A DNA stretch of 10,562 nucleotides, taken from the NCBI GenBank assembly GCA_964490005.1, contig CAZBBB010000108.1:1-10562 (forward strand), in the 5' to 3' direction. Each line of letters begins with the position of its first letter. The stretch's first letter is position 1. The notes beneath the pieces were generated by a model. The model saw only the letters and a list, made by a program, of their open reading frames with translations, had not been told where the DNA came from and searched no databases. The DNA comes from CAZBBB01 sp964490005. GTDB lineage: Bacteria; Planctomycetota; B15-G4. Below, one piece after another: positions 1 through 7,385 of the stretch. The translations under genes were made by a program, and so were the position numbers.

Positions 1-2
1 GC

Positions 3-680
3 CCCGCCGCGCCCGACGCCGGCGCGCGGCGCGCGCCGCGCCCGCACCTCGACGGCCGCGACCTGGCGGGCGCGAGCTTCGCCAGCCTGCGCGCGCTGGC
101 CTTCGCCATCCTCATCCTGCTGCAGGCCTGGATGATCGGCGCGGTCTGCCGCGACGTCGCCACGGCCGACTACCTCGTCGCGCTGCTCTCGGGCGGCGTG
201 CCGGCCGAGGCGCTGCCGGTGCTGCTGTTCGTCGTGTCGGGACTGGTCGCGACCGCGACCGGCTCGTCCTGGTCGACCATGTCGATCCTGCTGCCCAACG
301 TCGTGGCGCTGGCGGCGGCCGTGGGCGAAGGCAGCGAGGTCGGCGCCTACGGCATGGTCGTGCTGTGCATCGGCTCGGTGCTCGAGGGTTCGATCTTCGG
401 CGACCACTGCTCGCCGATCTCCGACACGACGGTGCTCAGCTCGGTGAGCGCGGCCTGCGATCACGTCGACCACGTGCGCACGCAGATGCCGTACGCGCTG
501 CTGTGCGCGGCGCTCGCGATCGTGCTCGGCTATCTGCCCGCGGCGCTGCTGCCGAGCTGGCCGCTGCCGGCGGCCGCCGCGCTGGCCGGCCTGGCGATGT
601 GGTTCGTCCTGCGCCGCTTCGGCGGGCGCCCCGAGGAGGCGCCCGGCCCCCGGCCCGCCGCCGCCGGGCAGGCGACCTGA
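3..680 (+). CDS. Na+/H+ antiporter, NhaC family (C-terminal part; 5' end outside window)
   Basis: This frame is open from the window edge to TGA 678-680, so only the C-terminal half is present. The protein is an integral inner-membrane transporter of the NhaC/Na_H_antiporter family, which exchanges sodium for protons. The diagnostic stretch is visible: TGSSWSTMSILLPNVV, then GSIFGDHCSPISDTTVLSS, then CDHVDHVRTQMPYA. The GDHxSPISDTT and DHVxTQxPYA motifs are typical of the family. Hydrophobic segments fit several membrane helices, including one at the left edge, one around the ATG at 132, and two after the PYA motif. The tail is short, basic and Pro/Ala-rich. The ATG at 132 is internal, because the homologous hydrophobic frame continues upstream without a stop. 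The TGA overlaps the next gene's ATG (TGATG), so the two are likely translationally coupled. Family assignment is strong; ion specificity is inferred. Confidence 0.88.
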   Translation, partial: PAAPDAGARRAPRPHLDGRDLAGASFASLRALAFAILILLQAWMIGAVCRDVATADYLVALLSGGVPAEALPVLLFVVSGLVATATGSSWSTMSILLPNVVALAAAVGEGSEVGAYGMVVLCIGSVLEGSIFGDHCSPISDTTVLSSVSAACDHVDHVRTQMPYALLCAALAIVLGYLPAALLPSWPLPAAAALAGLAMWFVLRRFGGRPEEAPGPRPAAAGQAT

Positions 681-1945
681 TGCGCCTCTCGCTGCGCGAG
701 TTCTCGCCGGCGGCCCGCGCCTTTCTCGGCGGCGCGGCGCTGCTCGAGATCGGGCACGCCTTCCAGTGGGCGCTGCAGAACCTGTACGTGGTCGCGGTCG
801 GCTTCTCCGTGGCCGACGCCGGACTGGTGAACGCGGCCTCGGCCGTCGCGGTCGTGCTCGCGACCTTCCCCTCGGCCTGGCTCTACGAGCGGCTCGGGCC
901 GCGGCGCGCGCTGGGCCTGGCGGCCGCCGCCAACGTCGCGGGCCTCGCGGGCCTCGCGCTGTCGACCTCGCTGCCCGCGCTCATGGCCTGCGCCGCGCTG
1001 ACGGGCGCGGCCTACACGCTGCACCGCGTCGTCTCGGCGCCCTTCCTGGTGACGGCCAGCGAGCCGGCGCACCGCACGCGGCTGTTCCAGGGCGAGTTCG
1101 CCGTGCACACCTTCATGCAGACGGTGGGCCTGCTGCTCTCGCTGCTCGTGGCGGGCTCGCTCGAGCACGGCGTCTCGGGCGAGATCGTCGCGCTGCGCTC
1201 GGCGCTGCTGGGCGGCGCGGCGCTGAGCCTGCTGGCGCTGCTGCCCTACCGCGGACTGCCCGGCGCGACGCCGAGCGATCCGGCGGCGGCGCGGCGCTCG
1301 CCCTTCGCGATCCTCGGCATCCTCAAGCGCTCGCGCTGGCACCTGTGGCTGCGCGTCTCGATCCCGCACTTCCTGGTGGGCACGGGCGCGGGGCTGTCGA
1401 TCCCCTTCGTGAACCTGTACTTCACGCAGCGCTTCGAGCTGCCGAAGATGTCGCTCGGCCTCGTCATGGCCGGCGCCTCGGCCACGATGACCTTCGGCGC
1501 GCTGGCCGCGCCGCGCATCGTGCGCCGCATCGGGCTGCTGCGCGCGACGATCGCGACCGAGGCGCTGTCGATCCCGTTCTTCCTGGCGCTGGCGCTCACG
1601 ACCTCGCTGCCGATCGCGATCGCGGCCTACGTGCTGCGCGGCGCGCTGATGAACCTGAGCCAGCCGCTGTGGCGCAACCTGATGATGGAGATCACGCCGG
1701 CCGAGTGGCGCCCGGCGGTCAACGGCGTGTCGATGCTGTGCTGGAACCTCGGCTGGGCCCTCTCCAATCACTGGGGCGGCGAGTTGATCGACCGCTCGGC
1801 CGGCTGGCTGGGAGCGGGCCTCGACGGCTACGCCCTGCCGATGCTGCTGACGATCGCCATGTACGTCGCGGCGATCGTCGTCGAGGCGCGCTTCTTCTGG
1901 CGCGACCGCGAGATCGGCGTCGTGCGTCCGGCCCCGCCGCCCTAG
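680..1945 (+). CDS. Major facilitator superfamily transporter
   Basis: This encodes a protein of 421 residues, the usual MFS length, with about 11-12 hydrophobic segments in two halves split by a polar loop near residues 195-215 (RGLPGATPSDPAAARRSPF). An MFS motif-A-like loop, YERLGPRRAL, follows the second helix, and a matching IVRRIGLLR lies in the second half. The start is the ATG at 680, which overlaps the upstream stop by one base. Longer upstream extensions of this frame would lie entirely inside the antiporter gene and have no membrane character. The substrate cannot be told from the sequence. Co-transcription with the antiporter suggests a shared membrane-transport unit but does not identify the ligand. 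The stop TAG shares bases with the stop of the convergent gene. Confidence 0.85.
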   Translation: MRLSLREFSPAARAFLGGAALLEIGHAFQWALQNLYVVAVGFSVADAGLVNAASAVAVVLATFPSAWLYERLGPRRALGLAAAANVAGLAGLALSTSLPALMACAALTGAAYTLHRVVSAPFLVTASEPAHRTRLFQGEFAVHTFMQTVGLLLSLLVAGSLEHGVSGEIVALRSALLGGAALSLLALLPYRGLPGATPSDPAAARRSPFAILGILKRSRWHLWLRVSIPHFLVGTGAGLSIPFVNLYFTQRFELPKMSLGLVMAGASATMTFGALAAPRIVRRIGLLRATIATEALSIPFFLALALTTSLPIAIAAYVLRGALMNLSQPLWRNLMMEITPAEWRPAVNGVSMLCWNLGWALSNHWGGELIDRSAGWLGAGLDGYALPMLLTIAMYVAAIVVEARFFWRDREIGVVRPAPPP

Positions 1946-2565
1946 AACTCCACGCCGCGCGCGGCGAGATGGCTGCGCACGGCCGCGGCCAGCTTGCCCT
2001 CGCCGTCGAGTTCGAGCACCAGCCGCGCGAAGCGCCGCTGGCGCTCGAGGTCGGCGTGCGCGCCCAGGTCCTGCAGGGCCACGAGCATGAAGGCCGCCTC
2101 GGCGCGATGGCTGCCGGCGCGCGTGGCGCGTTCGAGGGCGATGTTCGCCTCGCGCCAGTCGGCCTCGTCCTTGAGTTCGGTGTAGCGGCCCATGCAGGCC
2201 GCGCCGCGCGCCCACTCCAGATCGGCGCGCAGCCCGTCGTCCGCGGCCGCCAGTTCGAGCCCGGCCTGCGCCGCCGCGATGGCCTCGCCGCGCCGGTCGA
2301 GCTGCAGCAACGCCATCGAGAGCGCGAGCTGCAGTTCGGGACCCGCTCCGTGGCGCGCGATGGCCGACTGCGCGGTCTGCAGGGCCGACTCGGGCTGGCG
2401 GGCGGCCAGCGCCGCCTGCGCGGCGGCGGCGGCCGCGCGACCCGCGGCCACATCGGCATCGCCGCAGCCGCACAGCGACAGGCACGACGCGAGCGCCAGC
2501 GCCGCGGCGCGCGCAGCGCGCGACCGGGCGGCGTCGAGGCGTCGTGCGTTCATGGCGCGGACCAT
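1942..2565 (-). CDS. Probable lipoprotein with TPR-like helical repeats
   Basis: This encodes about 207 residues. The N-terminus is basic (MVRAMNARRLDAARSRAARA), followed by the hydrophobic run ALALASCLSLCGC, which looks like a lipoprotein signal with LCGC as lipobox, so the mature protein would be membrane-anchored. The rest is Ala/Leu/Glu-rich helix pairs such as ALAARQPESALQTAQSAIARHG and MALLQLDRRGEAIAAAQAGLEL, whose spacing and A/G positions resemble tetratricopeptide repeats. The family is therefore likely a protein-interaction scaffold, with function unknown. ATG 2565 was chosen because a GGAG (minus strand, bases 2573-2576) lies 7 nt upstream; ATGs at 2568 and 2553 are alternatives. 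The frame runs open to 2694, but the added residues are Arg/Gly-rich and overlap the polA start. The gene is convergent with the MFS gene and divergent from polA. Confidence 0.7.
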   Translation of the reverse strand: MVRAMNARRLDAARSRAARAAALALASCLSLCGCGDADVAAGRAAAAAAQAALAARQPESALQTAQSAIARHGAGPELQLALSMALLQLDRRGEAIAAAQAGLELAAADDGLRADLEWARGAACMGRYTELKDEADWREANIALERATRAGSHRAEAAFMLVALQDLGAHADLERQRRFARLVLELDGEGKLAAAVRSHLAARGVEF

Positions 2566-2639
2566 CATCGCGCTCCGCGGCGGTGCCGATCCAGTGGCCT
2601 CCCGGGCGCCGCGCGTGCGGAAAGCGCCTCCGCCACGGC

Positions 2640-2645
2640 TACGAT
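2640..2645 (+). promoter_or_regulatory. Candidate -10 element (TACGAT) for polA
   Basis: TACGAT ends 8 nt before the GTG start of polA, which would put transcription initiation at or within a base or two of the start codon. No convincing -35 hexamer is seen 16-18 nt upstream (GCGGAA occupies that position). In such GC-rich sequence an AT-containing hexamer here is notable but could be chance. Confidence 0.3.
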
Positions 2646-2653
2646 GGCGCCCC

Positions 2654-5491
2654 GTGATCGACGGCGCCCCGCAGACCTTCCTGATCGACGGCACCGCCCT
2701 GGCCTACCGCAGCTACTTCGCGCCGGGCATCGGGCCGCTGTACGCGTACGCGGTCTCGCTGCTCTCGCTCGTCGAGCGCGGCCGCCCCGATTTCGCGCTC
2801 GTCGCGATGGACACCCCCGAACCGACCTTCCGGCACAAGGAGTTCCCGGCCTACAAGGCCACGCGCGAGAAGACGCCGCCCGAGCTCATCGATCTGTTTC
2901 CGACCTTCGAGCGCATCGCGATCGCGCTCGGCTTCCGCGTCTACGCGCTGCCCGGCTGGGAGGCCGACGACGTCATCGGCACGCTCGCCGCGCGCGGGGC
3001 CGCGGCCGGTCACGAGATCTCCATCGTCACCGGCGACAAGGACTTCCTGCAGTGCGTCGGCGAGCGCGTGCGGATCTGGAACCCGTCGGGCAAGGGCGGC
3101 GAGCCGGTCCTGCTCGGCGTCGAGCAGGTCAAGGCGCGCTTCCACTGCACGCCCGAGCGCGTCATCGACGTGCTGGGCCTGATGGGCGACTCCTCCGACA
3201 ACATCCCCGGCGTGAAGAACGTCGGCGAGAAGACGGCGCTCAAGCTCATCGAGCAGTTCCCCGGCGGGCTCGACGAGATCTACGCGCGCCTGGACGAAGT
3301 CAAGCCGCCCGCGGTGCAGGCGCGGCTGCGCGAAGGGCGCGAACTGGCCTACGTCTCGCGCGACCTCGCGACGATCCGGCTCGACGCGCCGCTCGCGCTG
3401 GGCCTGCCCGAGCTGGCCTACGCCGGGCCCGACGTCGCCGCGGCGCGTGCGCTGTTCGCCGAGCTGGACTTTCCGTCGCTGGCCGAGCGCCTCGCCGGCG
3501 AGAGTCCGGCGCCGGCCGCGGACGCCGCCGCCGGCGAGGCGCGCGAGGCGCGCACCGTCACCACGCGCGCCGACTACGAGGCCTTCCTCGCCGAACTGCG
3601 CGGCGCGCGCCGTCTCGTGCTCGATCTCGAGACGACCTCGATCACCGCGCTCGAGGCCGAGATCGTCGGGCTGGCCTTCGCCTTCCGGCAGGGCGCGGCC
3701 TGGTACCTGCCCGCCAATCTGCCCGAGCCGATCTTCGGCCCCGGCGAGACGCCGCTGACCGCCCGCGAGCGCTTCGAGCAGGCCGCGCAGGGCGGCTCGA
3801 TGTTCGCGGCCGGCGAGCAGGCCGCGCGCCGCACGACGGGGCGCGGCGTGCCCGACGACCCGCTCGTCCCCCCGCCGGGCAGCGACCTCGCGCGCTTCCT
3901 CGACGACCTGCGGCCGGTGCTCGACGACCCGCAGGTCGAGGTCATCGGCCAGAACATCAAGTACGACCTGCTCGTGCTCGGCCGCTACGGGCTGCTGCCG
4001 CCCAACGTGTCCTTCGACACGATGCTCGCCAGCTACTGCCTCTCGGCGCACCAGAGCCAGCACGGGCTCGACTTCCTCGCGCTCAAGCACCTCTCGCTGA
4101 CGAAGATCCCCACCAGCGACCTGATCGGCAAGGGCGCCAAGCAGATCAACTTCCGCGACGTGCCGGTCGAGAGCGCCGGCGCCTACGCCTGCGAGGACGC
4201 CGAAGTCACCTGGCGGCTGTACGAGCTGTTCCGCGACGAGCTGGCGGGGCAGCCGGTCGAGCCGGTCTTCCGCGACATCGAGATGCCGGTGCTGCGCGTC
4301 ATCGAGGACATGGAGCGCCACGGCGTGCTCGTCGATCGCGCGCACCTGAGTTCGCTCTCGGCCGAGATGGGCGAGCGCCTCGCCGCGCTCGAAGCGCAGA
4401 TCCACGAGCTGGCGGGGCAGCCGTTCAACGTCGCCAGCCCCAAGCAGTTGCAGGAGATCCTGTTCGTGAAGCTCAGGCTGCACGAGGAACTCGGCCTCAA
4501 GCGCCTCAAGAAGACCAAGACCGGTTTCTCGACCGACGCCGAAGTGCTCGAGACCATGTCCGAGCATCCGCTGCCGGCCGCGATCCTCGAGCACCGCCAG
4601 CTCGCCAAGCTCAAGGGCACCTACGCCGACACGCTGCCCGGGCTGATCCATCCGGTGACGGGGCGCATCCACACGTCGTTCAACCAGGCCGTCGCGAGCA
4701 CCGGGCGGCTGTCCTCCTCCGACCCCAACCTGCAGAACATCCCCAACCGCACCGAGATCGGGCGGCGCATCCGCGAGGCCTTCATCGCGCGCGAGGGCTG
4801 TCTGCTGCTCTCGGCCGACTACAGCCAGGTCGAGCTGCGCCTGATGGCGCACCTCTCGGGCGACAAGGCGCTCGCGCAGGCCTTCCTCGACGGCGAGGAC
4901 GTGCACCGCCGCACCGCCGCGCTGGTCTTCGGCGTGGCGCCCGCCGAGGTCACGCCCGAGATGCGCAACCGCGCCAAGACGATCAACTTCGGCATCCTCT
5001 ACGGCATGGGCGCGCAGCGCCTGGCGCGCTCGATCTCCGTCTCCGTCAAGGAGGCCTCGGAGTTCATCGAGCACTACTTCGAGGTCCTGCCCGACGTGAA
5101 GGCCTGGCTCGACCGCACCCGCGACGACGCCCAGCAGCGCGGCTACGTCGAGACCATCGCCGGCCGCCGCCGCCAGTTCGACGATCTCGACGCCGCCGAC
5201 GGCCGGCAGTTCGCCGGCGCGATGAACGCCGCCGTGAACACGCCCCTGCAGGGTTCGGCCGCCGACCTGATCAAGATTGCCATGCTGCGCGTGCACGCGC
5301 GACTGCGCGCCGAGCACCCGCGCGCCGCGATGCTGCTGCAGGTGCACGACGAACTCGTGCTCGAGGTCCCCGAGGCCGAACTCGAGTCCGTCAGCGCGCT
5401 CGTCAAGCACGAGATGGAGCACGCGCTCGTGCTCAAGGTGCCGCTCGTCGTCTCGACCGGCAGCGGCCGCACCTGGGTCGAGGCGCACTGA
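2654..5491 (+). CDS. polA: DNA polymerase I with 5' nuclease and 3'-5' exonuclease domains
   Basis: This encodes about 945 residues with all three PolA modules. The 5' nuclease (about 1-290) shows FLIDGTALAYRSY, EADDVIGTL (103-110), TGDKDF (126-131) and GDSSDN (178-183) followed by a helix-hairpin-helix-like GVKNVGEKTALKLI. The 3'-5' exonuclease keeps its metal ligands: LDLET (D324, E326), NIKYD (N434, D438) and YACED (Y511, D515), so proofreading should be active. The polymerase has motif A DYSQVELR (D722), motif B RAKTINFGILYG (K775, F779) and motif C HDE (898-900). It fills Okazaki gaps, removes RNA primers and acts in excision repair. GTG 2654 is preferred because it places the LIDG strand at residue 10; an in-frame ATG at 2552 would add 34 Arg-rich residues. 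There is no clear Shine-Dalgarno, but TACGAT lies 8 nt upstream. Compared with E. coli PolA there is a 9-residue gap near residue 24 and about 45 extra residues near 357-410. Confidence 0.96.
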   Translation: MIDGAPQTFLIDGTALAYRSYFAPGIGPLYAYAVSLLSLVERGRPDFALVAMDTPEPTFRHKEFPAYKATREKTPPELIDLFPTFERIAIALGFRVYALPGWEADDVIGTLAARGAAAGHEISIVTGDKDFLQCVGERVRIWNPSGKGGEPVLLGVEQVKARFHCTPERVIDVLGLMGDSSDNIPGVKNVGEKTALKLIEQFPGGLDEIYARLDEVKPPAVQARLREGRELAYVSRDLATIRLDAPLALGLPELAYAGPDVAAARALFAELDFPSLAERLAGESPAPAADAAAGEAREARTVTTRADYEAFLAELRGARRLVLDLETTSITALEAEIVGLAFAFRQGAAWYLPANLPEPIFGPGETPLTARERFEQAAQGGSMFAAGEQAARRTTGRGVPDDPLVPPPGSDLARFLDDLRPVLDDPQVEVIGQNIKYDLLVLGRYGLLPPNVSFDTMLASYCLSAHQSQHGLDFLALKHLSLTKIPTSDLIGKGAKQINFRDVPVESAGAYACEDAEVTWRLYELFRDELAGQPVEPVFRDIEMPVLRVIEDMERHGVLVDRAHLSSLSAEMGERLAALEAQIHELAGQPFNVASPKQLQEILFVKLRLHEELGLKRLKKTKTGFSTDAEVLETMSEHPLPAAILEHRQLAKLKGTYADTLPGLIHPVTGRIHTSFNQAVASTGRLSSSDPNLQNIPNRTEIGRRIREAFIAREGCLLLSADYSQVELRLMAHLSGDKALAQAFLDGEDVHRRTAALVFGVAPAEVTPEMRNRAKTINFGILYGMGAQRLARSISVSVKEASEFIEHYFEVLPDVKAWLDRTRDDAQQRGYVETIAGRRRQFDDLDAADGRQFAGAMNAAVNTPLQGSAADLIKIAMLRVHARLRAEHPRAAMLLQVHDELVLEVPEAELESVSALVKHEMEHALVLKVPLVVSTGSGRTWVEAH

Positions 5492-5560
5492 CGGCGGGCG
5501 GCGCGCACCGTCGGCGCCGCGTCTCCGAGGGGCGCCCGGCACCCGGCATGCGCGCGTGCC

Positions 5561-6139
5561 TCACTCGCCGCTCGGTGGACCTCGGCCGCCCTGCCGTCGT
5601 GCGTCCCTGGCCAGCGCCGACTCGATGACTTCGCGGAACTGCTCGAGGAAGAGGCGGTCCTTCATCCGGCCGGCTTCCTTCTTGGAGCGGAGGATCGCGG
5701 CCAGTTCCGCCACCGGCAGGGTCACGCCTCGCACCGTGAACTCGGTCCGGCCCCGCCAGAGCGTCTCGAAATCGACGCCGGCAGCCTGCGACATGAGGTC
5801 CAGCGTTTCGGGGCCGCGTACGGCCGTCACGGTGGCGGCCTGCCGAAGGATGCCGGCGATGACGACGGCGTCGGGGAGCAGTTCGTCATCCCCCGCGCGC
5901 AGCGTGAATCCCGCCGCGCGCAAGGCCTCCAGCGCGCGCTGGAACGATTCGGGCTCCCGCGGCAGGAGCAGGTCCATGTCGTGCGTGAGGATCTGCGTGG
6001 CGTCGTGGAGAAAGTGCAGCTCGGCGCCGAACGCCCCGACGATCAGAAACCGGACTCTCGCCGCCATGAGCGCCACGCAGGCGCGGATCCACTCGTCCAT
6101 GTCTTCCTCGATGACATGCTCTTCGGTCACGAGGTACAC
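5561..6139 (-). CDS. Nucleotidyltransferase-fold protein, possible toxin-like partner of a two-gene unit
   Basis: This encodes 192 residues from GTG 6139. The region FLIVGAFGAELHFLHDATQ followed by THDMDLLLP (D54, D56) matches the minimal nucleotidyltransferase core: a small-residue turn after a beta strand, then the paired metal-binding Asp of a DxD motif. The usual G-G/S pair of the turn is G-A here. Members of this wide group (MNT, AbiEii and DUF6036-like proteins) transfer nucleotides to proteins or tRNA and are often toxins or antitoxins. Which family this one belongs to cannot be settled by eye. The C-terminal part (VAELAAILRSKKEAGRMKD) resembles the helical, Lys/Arg-containing tail common in such proteins. 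The gene starts 18 nt after the stop of the 74-residue gene, so they are likely co-transcribed. Starts are ambiguous: AAGGAG lies only 2 nt before GTG 6139; GTG 6130 and ATG 6100, the latter with GAGG 5 nt upstream, are alternatives. Confidence 0.72.
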   Translation of the reverse strand: MYLVTEEHVIEEDMDEWIRACVALMAARVRFLIVGAFGAELHFLHDATQILTHDMDLLLPREPESFQRALEALRAAGFTLRAGDDELLPDAVVIAGILRQAATVTAVRGPETLDLMSQAAGVDFETLWRGRTEFTVRGVTLPVAELAAILRSKKEAGRMKDRLFLEQFREVIESALARDARRQGGRGPPSGE

Positions 6140-6157
6140 GGCTCCTTGGGCGCGGCG

Positions 6158-6382
6158 TTACGGGTCCCGCTGCGACGGACGGTCCGGGATCGGCGGGTCG
6201 TAGGTCAGCTGATCGTTGCGCGTGCGCGGCGCGCGAAAGAAGGCCTGGACGCTGCGCAACCCGTCGAGAACCCACGTCTTGTCCGCGCCCCGTCGGTTCT
6301 CGGGGTGTGCCGAGAGACGGCGGGACAGTTCGAGCAGCTCCTCGAGCGTGACTTCGTCAGGTTGCGGCGGCAGCTCGCCCAT
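6158..6382 (-). CDS. Small acidic/basic hypothetical protein upstream of the nucleotidyltransferase gene
   Basis: This encodes 74 residues of no family I recognise. The first half is an acidic predicted helix (EVTLEELLELSRRLSAH). The second holds ADKTWVLDGLRSVQAFFRAPR and ends in a Pro-rich, probably disordered tail (YDPPIPDRPSQRDP). It has no signal peptide or membrane segment. It is the first gene of a leftward pair, with the nucleotidyltransferase gene 18 nt downstream, the arrangement typical of a small antitoxin or regulatory subunit preceding its partner; this is inference from layout only. No Shine-Dalgarno precedes the ATG, and TACAAT ends 7 nt upstream, so the mRNA may be leaderless. 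The coding reality is supported by tight operon packing and a non-repetitive composition unlike the Arg/Ala-rich shadow frames around it. Confidence 0.62.
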   Translation of the reverse strand: MGELPPQPDEVTLEELLELSRRLSAHPENRRGADKTWVLDGLRSVQAFFRAPRTRNDQLTYDPPIPDRPSQRDP

Positions 6383-6389
6383 GGCGCGG

Positions 6390-6395
6390 ATTGTA
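6390..6395 (-). promoter_or_regulatory. Candidate -10 element (TACAAT) of the small-protein/nucleotidyltransferase pair
   Basis: On the minus strand TACAAT is followed by 7 nt (CCGCGCC) and then the ATG at 6382, so initiation would fall on the A of the start codon, giving a leaderless transcript. It matches the -10 consensus at 5 of 6 positions within strongly GC-rich surroundings. No good -35 is present at the normal distance; TTGGCA occurs about 30 nt upstream, too far for a standard promoter. Confidence 0.42.
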
Positions 6396-6443
6396 GCGCC
6401 ACGTCACTCGAGCGCGGTCTCACGATGCCAAGGCACCGTGCCT

Positions 6444-7370
6444 CTAGCCGTCCTCGCGCTGGAACTCGAAGCGCCGCGGCGTGCCGCCCTTGGTGAAGCC
6501 GACCGTGGCGATCAGGCCGGTCTCGGGCGAGAACTCGTACACGATGCGCTTCGGGTAGTCGTGGCGCGGGTTGTCGAACACGGCACGCGTCGGGCCCAGC
6601 TCGGTGAGCACGAACTCGGTCGGCGCCGCGCCGCCGGGCTGCGCGATGTACACCAGCCCGCCGTCGCGCTCGACGACGCGCAGATACTCGAACGCGACCA
6701 GCTTGCCGCTCGTGTTGACCGTGCGCGACACGCCGAACATCGCGCCGCCGAGCGGCGGCCCCCAGCGCTCCTCGATCGAGGACCCCGAGCTGCGCCTGCC
6801 GGTCCACGCGCCGGCCAGCCACTGCAGCTCGCCGATCGCGGCCTTGGCCGGCGCGGGCAGCGGGATGTCCTGCGCCTGCCGGTAGATCCCGATCGACGCC
6901 GAGCCCGCGGGCGGATCGACCGCGACGCTCACGAGCAGTCCGTCGGGCGTCATGCGGAAGCTCCTGCGGATCCTCCCGATTCCGCCGGGCGCGGAGCCCG
7001 GCGCGCGCACGAACTCGACCTCGTACTCGAAGGTGCCGTCCTGCCACGAGCCGCGGTAGCGCACGACATCCTGGTTGGGCTCCACGATCTCTGTGATCGA
7101 GCCGTCGATCGCGACGCGCACGTCGCGGTGCCCCGAACCATGCCCGTTCAGGACGACCGCGCCTTCCTCGACGCGCATCAGGAAGGTCGAGGCCATCGGG
7201 GGGCCGAGCTGCTCGAGGCGGCGCCCTTCGGTGCGGTCCTCGACGTAGATCCACTCGCCGTCCAGCGCGCTCAACCCGTCGACCTGCGCGCGCAGCCCGG
7301 TCGAGGTCAACGTCGCGCCGATCAGCGTGAGCGCCGCGAGCGTCGTCAGAGGCCAGGTGCGCATGTGCAT
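6444..7370 (-). CDS. Exported two-domain protein with C-terminal DUF6265-like domain
   Basis: This encodes 308 residues. Residues 1-28 form a signal peptide: a basic start (MHMRTW), a hydrophobic core (LTTLAALTLIGAT) and a likely cleavage site after LRA. An N-terminal beta-rich domain begins LDGEWIYVED and runs to about residue 165. The C-terminal domain (about 183-305) begins LQWLAGAWTGR and contains SIEERWGPPLGGAMFGVSRTV and VFDNPRHDYPKRIVYEF, the pattern I associate with DUF6265, a periplasmic lipocalin-like beta-barrel family of unknown function. The N-terminal GEW strand suggests that half may be a related barrel. ATG 7370 was chosen because GAGAGGGA sits 7 nt upstream; the frame extends further to 7502, but with Arg-rich residues only. 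The gene stands alone and ends about 60 nt before the leftward small-gene pair. Ligand and role are unknown. Confidence 0.78.
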   Translation of the reverse strand: MHMRTWPLTTLAALTLIGATLTSTGLRAQVDGLSALDGEWIYVEDRTEGRRLEQLGPPMASTFLMRVEEGAVVLNGHGSGHRDVRVAIDGSITEIVEPNQDVVRYRGSWQDGTFEYEVEFVRAPGSAPGGIGRIRRSFRMTPDGLLVSVAVDPPAGSASIGIYRQAQDIPLPAPAKAAIGELQWLAGAWTGRRSSGSSIEERWGPPLGGAMFGVSRTVNTSGKLVAFEYLRVVERDGGLVYIAQPGGAAPTEFVLTELGPTRAVFDNPRHDYPKRIVYEFSPETGLIATVGFTKGGTPRRFEFQREDG

Positions 7371-7377
7371 GGCGAAG

Positions 7378-7385
7378 TCCCTCTC
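7378..7385 (-). promoter_or_regulatory. Ribosome binding site fixing the start of the DUF6265-like gene
   Basis: The minus strand reads GAGAGGGA, 7 nt before ATG 7370, at ideal spacing. This decides against the longer open frame starting at 7502 and against the second ATG at 7364. Confidence 0.6.

Noticed and set aside
530..2485. Open minus-strand frame of 651 codons across the MFS gene
   Set aside because: It is antisense to two well-supported genes and Arg/Gln-rich, with no domain features.
2552..2653. Upstream ATG for polA at 2552
   Set aside because: It would add 34 mostly basic residues not seen at PolA N-termini and overlap the divergent lipoprotein gene; GTG 2654 gives the normal distance to the LIDG strand.
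2639..5542. Open minus-strand frame of 967 codons antisense to polA
   Set aside because: The composition is the reverse-complement shadow of polA codons, with no motifs and repetitive E/R/V/L/G content.
5492..5560. Possible bidirectional terminator between polA and the nucleotidyltransferase gene
   Set aside because: Several GC-rich partial palindromes occur, as expected in this composition, but none has a convincing stem, loop and U-tract.
766..5628. Open frame of 1620 codons on the plus strand overlapping the MFS gene, the lipoprotein gene and polA
   Set aside because: It is almost entirely Arg/Ala/Gly and shadows the genuine genes in another frame; extreme GC removes stop codons. No domain is recognisable.
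6431..6443. Inverted repeat AGGCAC/GTGCCT right after the DUF6265-like gene
   Set aside because: The perfect pairing leaves a 1-nt loop, so a realistic stem is only about 4 bp, and no U-run follows; too weak to call a terminator.
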